In this document: piece after piece, positions 35,944 to 45,326 of the stretch
Layout: each line of letters opens with the position of its first letter
Numbering within the stretch: position 1 is the first letter of the stretch
Source of the DNA: Xanthomonas sp. 10-10
Lineage (GTDB): Bacteria > Pseudomonadota > Gammaproteobacteria > Xanthomonadales > Xanthomonadaceae
Direction of reading: 5' to 3'
Assembly (NCBI RefSeq): GCF_040182365.1
Contig: NZ_CP144460.1
Location: 3,348,001 to 3,412,000, forward strand
Length of the DNA stretch: 64,000 nucleotides
Made by a program: the position numbers and the translations under genes
The notes under the pieces: generated by a model
The model's input: only the letters and a program-made list of their open reading frames with translations
What the model was told of the DNA's origin: nothing
Database searches by the model: none

Positions 35944-38016
35944 ATGAAAGGGTTCTCGAAGCTGGCCTGGGGCGCGCTCGCGCTGCTGGCCGCGTTCTGT
36001 CTGGGTACCGTGGCGCTGCGGCGTGGCGAGCACATCAACGCGCTGTGGATCGTGGTGGCGGCGGTGTCGATCTATCTGATCGCCTACCGGTTCTACAGCC
36101 TGTTCATCGCCGACAAGGTGATGCAGCTCGACCCCACCCGCGCCACGCCGGCGGTGTCCAACAACGATGGCCTGGACTACGTCCCCACCAACAAGCACGT
36201 CTTGTTCGGGCATCACTTCGCTGCCATTGCCGGTGCAGGACCGTTGGTCGGCCCGGTGCTCGCCGCGCAGATGGGTTACCTGCCGGGCCTGCTGTGGCTG
36301 GTGGTGGGCGTGGTGTTTGCCGGCGCGGTGCAGGACTTCGTGGTGCTGTTCCTGTCCAGCCGCCGCAACGGGCGCTCGCTGGGCGATCTGGTGCGCGAGG
36401 AAATGGGTCAGGTGCCCGGCACGATCGCCCTGTTCGGCGCCTTCCTGATCATGATCATCATCCTGGCGGTGCTGGCGATGGTGGTGGTCAAGGCGTTGGC
36501 CGAGAGCCCGTGGGGCATGTTCACGGTGATCGCCACCATGCCCATCGCGATCATGATGGGCGTGTACATGCGCTACATCCGCGTCGGCAAGATCGGTGAG
36601 ATCTCGGTGGTCGGGCTGATCCTGCTGCTGGGCGCGATCTGGCTGGGCGGCAAGGTCGCCGCCGACCCCACCTGGGGGCCGGCCTTCACCTTCACCGCCA
36701 AGCAGATCACCTGGATGCTGATCGGCTACGGTTTCGTCGCCTCGGTGCTGCCGGTGTGGCTGCTGCTGGCGCCGCGCGATTACCTGTCCACCTTCCTCAA
36801 GATCGGTACCATCCTGGCGCTGGCGATCGGCATCCTGGTGGTCATGCCCGATCTCAAGATGCCGGCCCTGACCCAGTTCGCCTCCACCGGCGACGGCCCG
36901 GTCTGGAAGGGCGGCATCTTCCCGTTCCTGTTCATCACCATCGCCTGCGGTGCGGTGTCCGGCTTCCACGCGCTGATCGCCTCCGGCACCACACCCAAGC
37001 TGCTCGCCAACGAAGGCCACATGCGCTACATCGGCTACGGCGGCATGCTGATGGAATCGTTCGTGGCGGTGATGGCGCTGGTGGCGGCCTCGATCATCGA
37101 GCCGGGTATCTACTTCGCCATGAACAGCCCCGCTTCGCTGGTCGGCACCGACACCATCGCGGTTGCGGCCAAGGTCTCCGAGTGGGGCTTTGCGATCACC
37201 CCGGACGTGCTGGAAGCCACCGCCAGGGACATCGGCGAGCACAGCATCCTGGCGCGCGCCGGCGGTGCCCCCACGTTGGCGGTGGGCATCGCACAGATCC
37301 TGCACCAGCTGCTGCCGGGCGAAGACACCATGGCGTTCTGGTATCACTTCGCCATCCTGTTCGAAGCCTTGTTCATCCTCACCGCAGTGGATGCCGGCAC
37401 GCGTGCAGGCCGCTTCATGCTGCAGGACCTGCTGGGCAACTTCATCCCGGCCCTGAAGAAGACCGAATCGTGGGCCGCCAACATCATCGCCACCGCAGGT
37501 TGCGTGGCGCTGTGGGGGTATCTGCTCTACACCGGCGTGATCGATCCGTTCGGCGGCATCCAGACCCTGTGGCCGTTGTTCGGCATCTCCAACCAGATGC
37601 TGGCGGGTATCGCGTTGATGCTCGGTACCGTGGTGCTGTTCAAGATGAAGCGCGACCGCTATGCATGGGTCACCATCGTGCCGGCACTGTGGCTGTTGCT
37701 ATGCACGACCTATGCCGGGCTGATCAAGATCTTCGACAGCAACCCGGCGCAGGGCTTCCTGGCGCAGGCGCACAAGTACCAGGCCGCCATCGCCAGCAAC
37801 ACCATCACCGCACCGGCCAAGACCGTGCCGCAGATGCAGCAGATCGTCACCAATGCCTACGTCAACACCGGGCTGACCGTGCTGTTCCTGTTCGTGGTCG
37901 GCTCGATCCTGATCTATGCGGTCAAGACGATCGTGATCGCGCGCCGCACTCCGCAACGCAGCGACCGCGAAACTCCGTACGTGGCCTTGCAGCCACACCA
38001 GATGGCGGATCTGTAA
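35944..38016 (+). CDS. cstA: Carbon starvation protein CstA (pyruvate/peptide transporter)
   Basis: Polytopic membrane protein of 690 residues (E. coli CstA has 701). Many helices are visible, starting with [19 protein letters not shown], and the family signatures [20 protein letters not shown] and [17 protein letters not shown] are intact. CstA is reported to take up pyruvate or peptides when carbon is short. GAGGGGCATGC precedes the ATG. The stop overlaps the start of the next small gene by one base, a coupling typical of cstA-ybdD/yjiX pairs. Confidence 0.95.
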   Translation: MKGFSKLAWGALALLAAFCLGTVALRRGEHINALWIVVAAVSIYLIAYRFYSLFIADKVMQLDPTRATPAVSNNDGLDYVPTNKHVLFGHHFAAIAGAGPLVGPVLAAQMGYLPGLLWLVVGVVFAGAVQDFVVLFLSSRRNGRSLGDLVREEMGQVPGTIALFGAFLIMIIILAVLAMVVVKALAESPWGMFTVIATMPIAIMMGVYMRYIRVGKIGEISVVGLILLLGAIWLGGKVAADPTWGPAFTFTAKQITWMLIGYGFVASVLPVWLLLAPRDYLSTFLKIGTILALAIGILVVMPDLKMPALTQFASTGDGPVWKGGIFPFLFITIACGAVSGFHALIASGTTPKLLANEGHMRYIGYGGMLMESFVAVMALVAASIIEPGIYFAMNSPASLVGTDTIAVAAKVSEWGFAITPDVLEATARDIGEHSILARAGGAPTLAVGIAQILHQLLPGEDTMAFWYHFAILFEALFILTAVDAGTRAGRFMLQDLLGNFIPALKKTESWAANIIATAGCVALWGYLLYTGVIDPFGGIQTLWPLFGISNQMLAGIALMLGTVVLFKMKRDRYAWVTIVPALWLLLCTTYAGLIKIFDSNPAQGFLAQAHKYQAAIASNTITAPAKTVPQMQQIVTNAYVNTGLTVLFLFVVGSILIYAVKTIVIARRTPQRSDRETPYVALQPHQMADL

Positions 38017-38240
38017 TGGGCACCCAACTCGTTCTTGCCAGCCAGTACCAGGTGCATCGCCGCATCTGGAGGCGCTTGATACAGACTGCACGCCTGTGCT
38101 GCGGCATTCCTGATTACGACAACTACGTGCGCCACATGCTGGAAAAACATCCCGACAAACCGGTGATGGACTACCCGGCATTCTTCCGCGAACGCCAGGA
38201 TGCGCGTTACGGCGGCAAGAGCGGGTTCCGCTGCTGCTGA
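38016..38240 (+). CDS. YbdD/YjiX-family small protein
   Basis: Protein of 74 residues of the family that sits directly after cstA or btsT in many bacteria: [20 protein letters not shown] and [16 protein letters not shown] are the signatures. It is a soluble accessory of the transporter; in E. coli the YjiX-like partner is needed for uptake. It starts at the A of TAATG, overlapping the cstA stop. A 15-bp perfect hairpin follows 46 bases after its end. Confidence 0.92.
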   Translation: MGTQLVLASQYQVHRRIWRRLIQTARLCCGIPDYDNYVRHMLEKHPDKPVMDYPAFFRERQDARYGGKSGFRCC

Positions 38241-38286
38241 TCGGACGAGTGTCTGATCAGAGAGTGGCCGATCGTCTAGTGGAACC

Positions 38287-38320
38287 GCAACAGGGCGCGA
38301 TGCGAATCGCGCCCTGTTGC
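38287..38320 (+). terminator. Strong hairpin after the cstA operon
   Basis: Perfect 15-base arms (GCAACAGGGCGCGAT and its complement) with a GCGA tetraloop end the cstA-ybdD unit. No T run follows, yet stem length and position make a transcript end or 3' protector likely. Confidence 0.65.
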
Positions 38321-38430
38321 GTTGATGGCTTGGGGTTGGCCGCAAGGGGGCCTCTCGCACTCATCACCGCAGACACGCCGCAAGGCCGGGCGGCTGATGG
38401 CCGGCCTTGCCAATGGATCAGTTGTAGGGC

Positions 38431-38582
38431 GGTTGATCTGCGCGCTGGCTGCAGGGCCCTTGCCCGCCCACCGTCGCGGGACACGCCGTGAATCCGTCCA
38501 TGGAGGCTCTTACGCGGCATCCATGCCGCGTAAGGTCCCGCGACGGTGGGCGGGCAAGGACCAGTCGAGTTGGTCGGTGCGC
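38431..38582 (+). repeat. Nested palindromic repeat, copy A2 (complete form)
   Basis: Outer perfect arms of 25 bases at 38458-38482 and 38535-38559. An inner palindrome (TTACGCGGCAT, loop CC, ATGCCGCGTAA) is at 38510-38533. The whole can fold into a long cruciform. It is the complete version of A1 at 12581-12706. Confidence 0.85.
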
Positions 38583-38677
38583 ATGGAAGCGCCCTGCTGG
38601 ATGCGCCTGTCCGATCATGACGTATCGGCTCCATGTCTGATGGGGGCGCCGCACTACAGACAGCTTTTCAAACGAGC

Positions 38678-38823
38678 GCCGACCAACTGTCTGGTGCGGT
38701 GCCCTCGCCGCTTGCGGGACCGTGTGGCGGCATGGATGCCGCCACCGCGCCTACATGGACGTACTTGCGGCGTGTCCCGCGATCGGTGAGGGCACCGCGC
38801 GCACGACTCATCGGGCTTTTGAC
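38678..38823 (-). repeat. Nested palindromic repeat, copy B2
   Basis: Arms at 38698-38720 and 38774-38796 pair with three mismatches around an intact inner palindrome (GTGGCGGCAT/ATGCCGCCAC). Sequence and order match B1 at 12873-13018. It ends 24 bases before the stop of the HAD gene. Confidence 0.8.
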
Positions 38824-38846
38824 ATCCAAGAGACCCTGTCAGCGCC

Positions 38847-39533
38847 TCAGCCAGCGCGTTTTTGCGCAAGCCGCTCGAACAACGCAGGCAGATCGCGCAT
38901 CTCGTCGAACACCGCCAGCACACCAAGGCGACGCAAGGTGTCGGCATGTCCCTGCGGGATATGGCTGGCACCGGTGAAACCCAGCACCTGCATGCCGGCC
39001 GCCAACGCGGCAGTCGCACCGGTGGGGCTGTCCTCGATCACCAGGCAGCGCTCCGGCGCAACACCCAGGGTGCGGGCAGCCAACAGATAGACATCCGGCG
39101 CCGGCTTGGGCCGCTCCACCATATCGGCGGCGAAGATGTGTCCCGCCGCGCGCGCAGTGAGCCCCACCCGTTCGACCGAAGCGATCACATTGTGGCGGCG
39201 ACTGTTGGAGGCTACCGCCAGCGGCAGCGGGATCTGCTCCAATGCCGCGCGCACACCCGCAATCGGCTGCACCTCGGCGGCGATCAAGGCCTCGCTGCGC
39301 GCCTGGATCTGTGCCAGCAAGGTCTCGGGCAACTGCAGCGCAAAGTGTTCCTCCACCCGCCGCAATACCTCGCGTGTGGTCTGCCCGAACGTGGTTTCCA
39401 GCAGATGTTCCAACGGCTCGGCCGGCACGAACGCTGCCAGCGCCTCGCGCATCACCCGGTCGGCCAGTATTTCGCTGTCGACAAGAACCCCATCGCAGTC
39501 ACTGATCAGTAGCTCGTACGCCATTGCACCCAT
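38847..39533 (-). CDS. HAD-superfamily phosphatase (beta-phosphoglucomutase-like subfamily)
   Basis: Protein of 228 residues. The HAD motifs are all there: I SDCDGVLVDSE (nucleophile Asp12, acid Asp14), II AVASNSRR, III KPAPDVYL and IV VIEDSPTGATAA. The helical cap between motifs I and II fits the beta-phosphoglucomutase/YieH group, which acts on sugar phosphates such as 6-phosphogluconate. The true substrate is unknown. An ATG nine bases downstream (MAYELL) is an alternative start, and neither has a strong ribosome-binding site. Confidence 0.87.
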   Translation of the reverse strand: MGAMAYELLISDCDGVLVDSEILADRVMREALAAFVPAEPLEHLLETTFGQTTREVLRRVEEHFALQLPETLLAQIQARSEALIAAEVQPIAGVRAALEQIPLPLAVASNSRRHNVIASVERVGLTARAAGHIFAADMVERPKPAPDVYLLAARTLGVAPERCLVIEDSPTGATAALAAGMQVLGFTGASHIPQGHADTLRRLGVLAVFDEMRDLPALFERLAQKRAG

Positions 39534-39793
39534 CTGCTTGCTGCTTGCAAAGCGCCATTATGCCGGCCCGGTCGTGACCGTCGGCTGTGGCCCGGCGCTA
39601 GTACAGGTAACAACTACGCACACGCATTCGCCTGGAAGGCCCGTCGTCAAGCAGTCCCGACCAGACGCCCCGCCTCCGCGCCGATGTCACGAAATCTTAC
39701 CGCTTGCGATTTTTACAGCTGGTAGGATCAGGCCCGCTGCGGAAGGACTTGCCGCAGCGCCATCAGGAATGCGATCAGGAGAAGGAGATTTCG

Positions 39794-40558
39794 ATGCAAC
39801 CGCGATTCTCTGCCCTGCTCGTTCTTGCGACCTCGTTTTTCGCGGTCTCATGCACCGCCTCGCCCGGTGCCAAGGAGCAAACCACCATGTCAGCTACGCT
39901 GCAGGACCACGCCGTCGCCTTCCGCGACCCCGGTCTGACCGACATCGCCAACGCCGTCGCGCACGGCGATGTTGCGCGGATCAAAACGCTCGCCCCCACC
40001 GTCGATCTGGCCGCACACGGCGATCAGAACGTGACCTTGCTGGAATGGGCGATCTGGAACGAACAACCACGCGCCCTGGACGCCCTGCTCGACGCGGGCG
40101 CCGACCCCGCGTTACCGGGCATGGACCAGGAAACGGTCGTGCACATGGCCGCAATGGCGCAGGATCCGGAGTACCTGAAGATTCTGCTGCAGCACAAGGC
40201 GCCGATCGATGTGGTCAGCGCACGTGCCGGCTGGACGCCGCTGTTCCGCGCGGTGCAAAGCAAGCGCGATGCGCAGATCGGCCTGTTGCTCGATGCCGGC
40301 GCCGACGTGCAGCGTGTCGACCACACTGGTAACAGCCTGCTGCATCTGGCCGCGCAGAGCGGCGCCGCCAGCCCGGCAGTATTGCAATTGCTCAAGGCCG
40401 GCGTGGACCCCACGGTGCGCAATGCACAGCAGAAAACCTTCCAGGCGTATTTCTTCACCACGCCGGACCGCCTGCTTAATGCCACCGGACAGCAGGTCAG
40501 GTCGGATGTGCGTACATGGTTGAGCGCCCACAACATTCCCGTGGAAAGCAGCCGCTAA
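39794..40558 (+). CDS. Ankyrin-repeat lipoprotein, probable immunity protein
   Basis: Protein of 254 residues. A lipoprotein signal ends at Cys20 (SFFAVSC-TASPG), so it should be anchored to a membrane on the periplasmic side. At least four ankyrin repeats follow: LLEWAIWNEQPRALDALLDAG, VVHMAAMAQDPEYLKILL, TPLFRAVQSKRDAQIGLLL and LLHLAAQSGAASPAVLQLL. GGAGAAGGAGA precedes the ATG, a strong signal. It lies 36 bp upstream of a lipase with a type IV secretion signal. Xanthomonas T4SS effectors are known to be paired with periplasmic lipoprotein immunity proteins (X-Tfi), so this is the likely protector against that lipase (inference). Confidence 0.82.
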   Translation: MQPRFSALLVLATSFFAVSCTASPGAKEQTTMSATLQDHAVAFRDPGLTDIANAVAHGDVARIKTLAPTVDLAAHGDQNVTLLEWAIWNEQPRALDALLDAGADPALPGMDQETVVHMAAMAQDPEYLKILLQHKAPIDVVSARAGWTPLFRAVQSKRDAQIGLLLDAGADVQRVDHTGNSLLHLAAQSGAASPAVLQLLKAGVDPTVRNAQQKTFQAYFFTTPDRLLNATGQQVRSDVRTWLSAHNIPVESSR

Positions 40559-40594
40559 GCGCGCTTTCCGTACGACGCACGCAAGGAGCCGCGC

Positions 40595-41779
40595 ATGCCC
40601 ACGTCAGTATCCATCTCTTCCACCGCCGCACCCACTCCGTTCGCAGAGTCGATGCGCGGACAACAACCGCAACCGCAGGACCGGCAGTTTCCGGAGCTGT
40701 TGCAAGATCTCTACGCCACTGCAAACCAACGTCGCGAAGGCGGCGCCGAAACCTTTGCGCCGCTGGCCAACGGCTGGTCGCGCATGGACGACAGTGCGCT
40801 GCAGCAGGCCGGCATCGATCCGGCCCTGCTGCACGATGCCAAAAGCGGTTTCGATGCCGCGTTCTATCGCAACGATCAAGGCCAGGTGGTGCTCGGTTTT
40901 TGCGGCACCGACGAAGGCAAGGACTGGAAGCACAACATCGGCCAGGGCCTGGGCTTTGCCGATGCGCAATACGCATCGGCAATCCAGCTCGGCAGCCAGG
41001 CCAAACAGGCCTTTGGCGACCAGGTGGTGATCTCCGGCCATTCGCTGGGCGGTGGTCTGGCGTCTGCATCGGCCATGGTCAACGACATTCCCGCAGTGAC
41101 GTACAACGCGGCCGGCGTCAACGACCGCACCCTCGAACGCGAGGGCCTGGATGCGGCGGCAGCCAAGCAATATGCCAGCGATGAATTGATTCGCGGCTAC
41201 CACGTTAAGAACGAAATCCTCACCCATCTGCAGGAAGACAGCATTCCGCTGAAGTGGACGATGCCCAACGCGGCCGGTCACCAGATCCAGTTGCCGGAGC
41301 CGGACCCGCTCTCGTTCGGGCAGCGTCTGGTGCCCGGCATGATGCTCAAGCACCGTCTGGACCTGCACGGGATGGACTCGGTGATCAAGGCGCAGGACAT
41401 GCAATCGCCGGACCAGGCACGCGGCACGTCGCTGCAACCCGGCAGCCGGTTGTTCAACGACGCGGTCGTGCAACTGGATGGCCAACGCGAGCGGCTGGGG
41501 CTGCGTGACGACACCGCGTTTCTCAACACTGCTGCCAGCGTGGCCGCGCGTGCAGGCAACGACGGCCTGCAGCGGATCGATCACCTGGTCCCCAACCGCG
41601 ATGGCGACAGCCTGATTGCGGTGCAAGGCCGCATGGACGACCCGGCGCATCTGCGCAGCCATGTGCAGACCGCATCCGCTGCCAATGAGCCTGCGCAAGG
41701 CAATGTCAGCCAGTTGCAGCAGCACAACCAGCAACCTGCCCAGCAGCAGGAAGAGCAGCGCCGCGTGATGCAGCACTAG
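40595..41779 (+). CDS. Lipase-type T4SS effector with C-terminal XVIPCD (X-Tfe)
   Basis: Protein of 394 residues. Residues 30-260 form an alpha/beta hydrolase of the lipase-3/DUF2974 type: GFCGTDEGKDWKHN, then the nucleophile elbow SGHSLGGGLAS with Ser150; His258 in LDLHGMD is a likely triad His. Residues 285-365 match the XVIPCD delivery domain: LGLRDDTAFLNTAA, QRIDHLV, SLIAVQG and DDPAHLRSHV. A Gln-rich tail (372-388) follows, as in known X-Tfe. There is no signal peptide. It should be passed by VirD4 through the T4SS into rival bacteria to attack phospholipids. AAGGAG precedes the ATG. The ankyrin lipoprotein upstream is the likely immunity protein. Confidence 0.85.
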   Translation: MPTSVSISSTAAPTPFAESMRGQQPQPQDRQFPELLQDLYATANQRREGGAETFAPLANGWSRMDDSALQQAGIDPALLHDAKSGFDAAFYRNDQGQVVLGFCGTDEGKDWKHNIGQGLGFADAQYASAIQLGSQAKQAFGDQVVISGHSLGGGLASASAMVNDIPAVTYNAAGVNDRTLEREGLDAAAAKQYASDELIRGYHVKNEILTHLQEDSIPLKWTMPNAAGHQIQLPEPDPLSFGQRLVPGMMLKHRLDLHGMDSVIKAQDMQSPDQARGTSLQPGSRLFNDAVVQLDGQRERLGLRDDTAFLNTAASVAARAGNDGLQRIDHLVPNRDGDSLIAVQGRMDDPAHLRSHVQTASAANEPAQGNVSQLQQHNQQPAQQQEEQRRVMQH

Positions 41780-41948
41780 AGGGCCTGGCAAACCGTGCCG
41801 CACGCAGTCCTTGTCCCGTGGACGCGTGCGGCGCGGAAAGCGTCGGGGAAATGGGCGACGGCTCTGCTGCGGTAAACCGACCGGGAAAGCGCATGCAGCT
41901 GTTCCAGGCAGCAGCCCCATGACGCCGGCCGCACAGCGCAACGCGGCA

Positions 41949-43199
41949 CTAGCCTGCCCCGGCCATCGCCCGCAGGGTGATGCCGACCAGATAGGCCAGA
42001 TAGGTACCGGTGGCGTAGCCCATCGTGCCCAGCAGCACACCCACCGGTGCAAGCGCCGGGTGGAAGGCCGCAGCGACGACGGGCGCAGACGCCGGGCCGC
42101 CGATGTTGGACTGCGAGCCGATCGCAAAATAGAAGAATGGCACCCGCAGCCAGCGCGCCAGCGCCCACAACAAGGCGATGTGCACGGCGATCCAGATCAG
42201 CCCGAGCAGGAACAGCCACGGCCGATCCAGCAGCGCCAGCAGGTCCATCTGCATGCCGATGCAGGCGATCAGGAAATACAGCAGCAACGCGCCGATCCTG
42301 GAGGCGCCCGCGCCTTCCAGGGTCCGTGCGCGCGTGAAGCTGAGCAGCAGTCCCAGGCTGGTCGCCAGCACCACCACCCACACGAACGGCGCATCCAGAC
42401 TGAACTGGCCAGCCCAGCTCAGCTGCGCCTTGCACCACGCCGCCAACGGGTTGGCCAGCGCGTGGGCCAACCCGACCCCGCCAAACGCCACTGCCACGAT
42501 CACCATCAGATCGGCCAGGCTGGGGATGCGCGCATGTTCGGCCTGGAAGCGCGCCATGCGCTCCTGCAAGGCGTCCAGCGCTCGGGTGTCGGCACCGCTG
42601 CGCTCATCGATCTTGCGCGCGCGTCCGGCCAGGAAAATCAACGCCGCCATCCACACGTAGCCGACGCCGACATCGACCACCGCAAACTGCCCGAACGTGG
42701 TCGCATCGACATTGAACACTTCGCGCATCGCCAGCATGTTGGCGCCACCGCCGATCCAGCTGCCCGCCAGTGCGGCCATGCCCGCCCAGGTGTCGCCGGC
42801 GACGGTTGCCGGGTGCAGCCATCGCATCACCCAGAAGGCGACCACCGCGCCCAGCATGATGCTCAGTGACGCGCCCAGGTACATGGCGACCAGCTTGGGC
42901 CCCAGCCCCAGGATCGCGCGCAGATCGATGCTCAGGGTGAGCAGGATCAATGCGGCCGGCAGCAGCACATCGCGGGCGATGGGGTTGTACAGGCGCGTGT
43001 TGGCGCCATCGATCAGCCCGACGGTGTTGTAGATCCCGGGCAGCAGGTAGCACAGCAACAAGGCCGGCACCACGGCATAGAAGCGCCGCCACGGGCCTTG
43101 CTCGCGCGAGGAGGTCCAGAACACCGCCCCCAGAGTGGCGGCGATCAGGCCGAAGACGACGATATCGTTTTGAATCAGTGCAGACGCAGGCGCATTCAC
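41949..43199 (-). CDS. DUF819-family membrane protein
   Basis: Polytopic protein of 416 residues with about ten to twelve membrane helices, for example NDIVVFGLIAATLGAVFW at the start and VGVLLGTMGYATGTYLAYLVG at the end. GSWIGGGANMLAMREV and FFYFAIGSQSNIGGPASAP are the pseudo-repeated Gly/Asn motifs typical of DUF819 (YjcL-like) permeases, whose substrate is not firmly known. A cytoplasmic loop of about 40 charged residues lies in the middle. The start is GTG at 43199 with a weak ribosome-binding site. It is convergent with the lipase effector gene. Confidence 0.87.
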   Translation of the reverse strand: MNAPASALIQNDIVVFGLIAATLGAVFWTSSREQGPWRRFYAVVPALLLCYLLPGIYNTVGLIDGANTRLYNPIARDVLLPAALILLTLSIDLRAILGLGPKLVAMYLGASLSIMLGAVVAFWVMRWLHPATVAGDTWAGMAALAGSWIGGGANMLAMREVFNVDATTFGQFAVVDVGVGYVWMAALIFLAGRARKIDERSGADTRALDALQERMARFQAEHARIPSLADLMVIVAVAFGGVGLAHALANPLAAWCKAQLSWAGQFSLDAPFVWVVVLATSLGLLLSFTRARTLEGAGASRIGALLLYFLIACIGMQMDLLALLDRPWLFLLGLIWIAVHIALLWALARWLRVPFFYFAIGSQSNIGGPASAPVVAAAFHPALAPVGVLLGTMGYATGTYLAYLVGITLRAMAGAG

Positions 43200-43543
43200 C
43201 GCGGGCGGTCATCCGGACAGAGGGCCGCCGACGCGGATCGGGCCAGGAGCGGCCGATGACCACGAATCTAGCCGACCGCGGCGGTCACGCAAACCCTGCG
43301 GACAATCTGAGCGCAGCGGGTCTGGCGATCGCAACCGGTCCATCTGCGGCGCGCCGCATTTCCATGCCAGGCGGATGGGCGGTTGAACAGTCCGTCGAGC
43401 GCGCGCCTTGTCGTTATCGGCAGCTTGCTGCCGCGACCGGTAGGTTGGCAGAAGCCGACACAGCCTCGTAGTCGCACAGCCGCAGCCAGACTGAAATGCG
43501 GCCATACGGCCATCGCGATCGACGCCGGGCGCCGGACCAGCGC
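43200..43543. other. Intergenic region upstream of the DUF819 gene
   Basis: These 344 bases between two minus-strand genes hold no credible gene. A short GACCGC-G-GCGGTC palindrome near 43277 is the only structure noticed. Confidence 0.5.
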
Positions 43544-43759
43544 TTAACCGTAGCGCCGCACCACGCGTTCGCCGTCGGCGGTATCCAGGACCACGCCGCT
43601 GGGCTGGCCGGTGGTCAGGCAGTGCAGCTTGGCCATCAGCTCGGCATTTTCCAGGGCGCCCTGCTCGCGCAGGTAGCGCAGCGGCGACCATTCCGGGCGG
43701 GTCACCCACCAGCTGCCTTGCTCGGGACGAATGCGTACGACGTAGCGGGATTGGTCCAT
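43544..43759 (-). CDS. Small conserved-looking hypothetical protein
   Basis: Protein of 71 residues: a first half rich in aromatic and charged residues (YVVRIRPEQGSWWVTRPEWS) and a second half with an amphipathic helix (REQGALENAELMAKL). It has no signal or membrane helix. I do not recognise it, but a GGAGG seven bases before the ATG and balanced composition support coding. Confidence 0.68.
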   Translation of the reverse strand: MDQSRYVVRIRPEQGSWWVTRPEWSPLRYLREQGALENAELMAKLHCLTTGQPSGVVLDTADGERVVRRYG

Positions 43760-44278
43760 ATGGCCTCCGGCCGGTGAGTACAGCGGTCAAACACAGCGGA
43801 CGCGCCGGACGGGCGCACCACGCCAGGGATTGGGGCAAGCCACGCCACTTCCGGTAGCCAACATGCCCTTACTCAAGGGGCCGCGGGAGAGTGGCCGATG
43901 GCTCCGCGTTTGGCATAGCGAGCATGCGGTTTTACGCATGGCGACACCGTCGGGCGGACACTGGCATCCGAGTAGGAAAATTCTTACGTGACACAGTTCA
44001 CGCTGGGCGCTACATTCCGCGACGAGGCGTGAAGAAATCTTCACAGGCAGCCGCCACAGGAGCGCCGACGGCTTGCAGGAATCAAGGCGCGCTCGAACCA
44101 GACCTTGGGGAGGGTTGGCATGTATCTGCTCAGAAAGTTCCAGTTTCCGGTCAAGACCGCGATGGTGGTGGGCTACGTTCTGGTGGTCAGGGAAGCCTTG
44201 GTGCTCTGGACCTGATCGGCATCGGCGCATTGCGCAGCAGGCTGTCGGAAATCGGTGGCCGATACCCGTCATCGCGTC
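43760..44278. other. Intergenic region with the 31-residue ORF
   Basis: This 519-bp region is richer in A+T around 43970-44060 than its neighbours. Apart from the small ORF at 44120-44215, nothing could be recognised. Confidence 0.45.
44120..44215 (+). CDS. 31-residue ORF, possible truncated membrane protein
   Basis: Starts MYLLRKFQFPVKTAMVVGYV, a basic start followed by a hydrophobic helix, and stops after 31 codons. GGGAGGG lies six bases before the ATG, one of the best ribosome-binding sites in the window. The start resembles that of membrane-anchored receptors or GGDEF proteins, so it may be the remnant of a truncated gene or a genuine small membrane protein. Confidence 0.4.
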   Translation: MYLLRKFQFPVKTAMVVGYVLVVREALVLWT

Positions 44279-44887
44279 TCAATCCCGGTCTACCCAACCG
44301 CGTTGTTGCGCTGCCGCAAGATCCGCAGGCGTGTCCACGTCCAGCGCCAGCGCCGGTGCGCTGACGCAGCCCAGCGTCTGCACATCCAGACTCGCAAACA
44401 GCGCGCGCAGACCGCTATCGCCCTGCAGCGCAACGTCTGCCCAGGCGGTGTGGGTCACCACCGCGGGAATCCCGCGCACGCCCGCATAGCCACTGGTGGC
44501 ACACCGCGAAGTGGCACGCTCAGCTTCGTCCAGCAAGGCGCGTAAGTGCGGCGCCTCCAGTGCCGGTTGGTCGCACCCCAAAATCAGGCTGCGTCGCAGC
44601 GTCGGATCGTCCTGTACATGCCGGCGCAGTGCGGACAGGCTGGAGCCCATTCCGGAAGACCAGTCGGCATGCCGCAGCACTTCCACCTCCAGCCCCTGCA
44701 GGACGTCGGCCAGCCTGTCGGCATCGGCGCCCAGCACGACGACACAGCGCAGTGGTGCGGTCTGCAATGCGATGCGTGCAGCACGCCGCAGCAATGGTTC
44801 GCCGTCGCGCATCAGCAACTGCTTGGAGCGGCCGAGCCGGCTCCCCGCGCCTGCTGCCAATATCAATGCGGCATGGTCGCTGCTCAT
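44279..44887 (-). CDS. mocA: MocA-like molybdenum cofactor cytidylyltransferase
   Basis: Protein of 202 residues with the NTP-transferase signature LILAAGAGSRLGRSKQLL at the start and LILGCDQPALEAPHLRALL in the middle (metal-binding Asp). MocA is known to join CMP to molybdopterin, giving the cytosine dinucleotide used by PaoABC-type enzymes. It lies downstream of the paoABC and xdhC genes on the same strand, fitting that role; MobA-like guanylyltransferase is less likely. A 439-bp gap separates it from xdhC, so it may have its own promoter. The ATG at 44887 matches the family start. Confidence 0.83.
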   Translation of the reverse strand: MSSDHAALILAAGAGSRLGRSKQLLMRDGEPLLRRAARIALQTAPLRCVVVLGADADRLADVLQGLEVEVLRHADWSSGMGSSLSALRRHVQDDPTLRRSLILGCDQPALEAPHLRALLDEAERATSRCATSGYAGVRGIPAVVTHTAWADVALQGDSGLRALFASLDVQTLGCVSAPALALDVDTPADLAAAQQRGWVDRD

Positions 44888-45326
44888 GCGCGGCGCCTGC
44901 CAGGCGCGTCGCAACCGACGCACGTAGCGCGGCAACTGCGTGCCGGATGCAAGCTGCGTGCGTCGCCAGGCGTTGCGTGCATGCACACGGCAACGCGTGG
45001 CGATCCGGCAACTGGCACATCGCACGACACAACGTCACAAAGCGAGAGAACAAGGGGCATGGCGACGTCGTGCGTGATGGAGACAGACTCAGCGTAGAGG
45101 CCGCGCTGTGCGTGCGGAGTGACTGCGCAACGCATCGACCGCATGCGATGCTTGCGCTGATGCGTAGCAGGCGTCAACGCACCATGCGGAGTGCGGATTA
45201 GCGCGGAATGCGTGCACGCACACGGCGTTGTGTCGGGATGGATTACCTGCACGAAGCAGCGCTGCGGGCAACCGCCAAGGCCTACGAGGCGCGGCACGAC
45301 AAACCATACGACAGATGCACGACGAC
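44888..45326. other. Gap between xdhC/paoD and mocA
   Basis: These 439 bases are repetitive at small scale: GCGTGCATGCACACGGC and GCGTGCACGCACACGGC recur at about 44978 and 45208, and many GCATGC/GCGTGC units occur. No gene is supported. Confidence 0.5.

Larger units (their letters stand above)
38241..38846. other. Repeat-bearing convergent intergenic region
   Basis: This 606-bp gap lies between the convergent cstA operon and the HAD gene. It contains the 15-bp hairpin, repeat A2 and repeat B2. The left end (38241-38286) and the A2-B2 spacer show nothing further. Confidence 0.7.
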
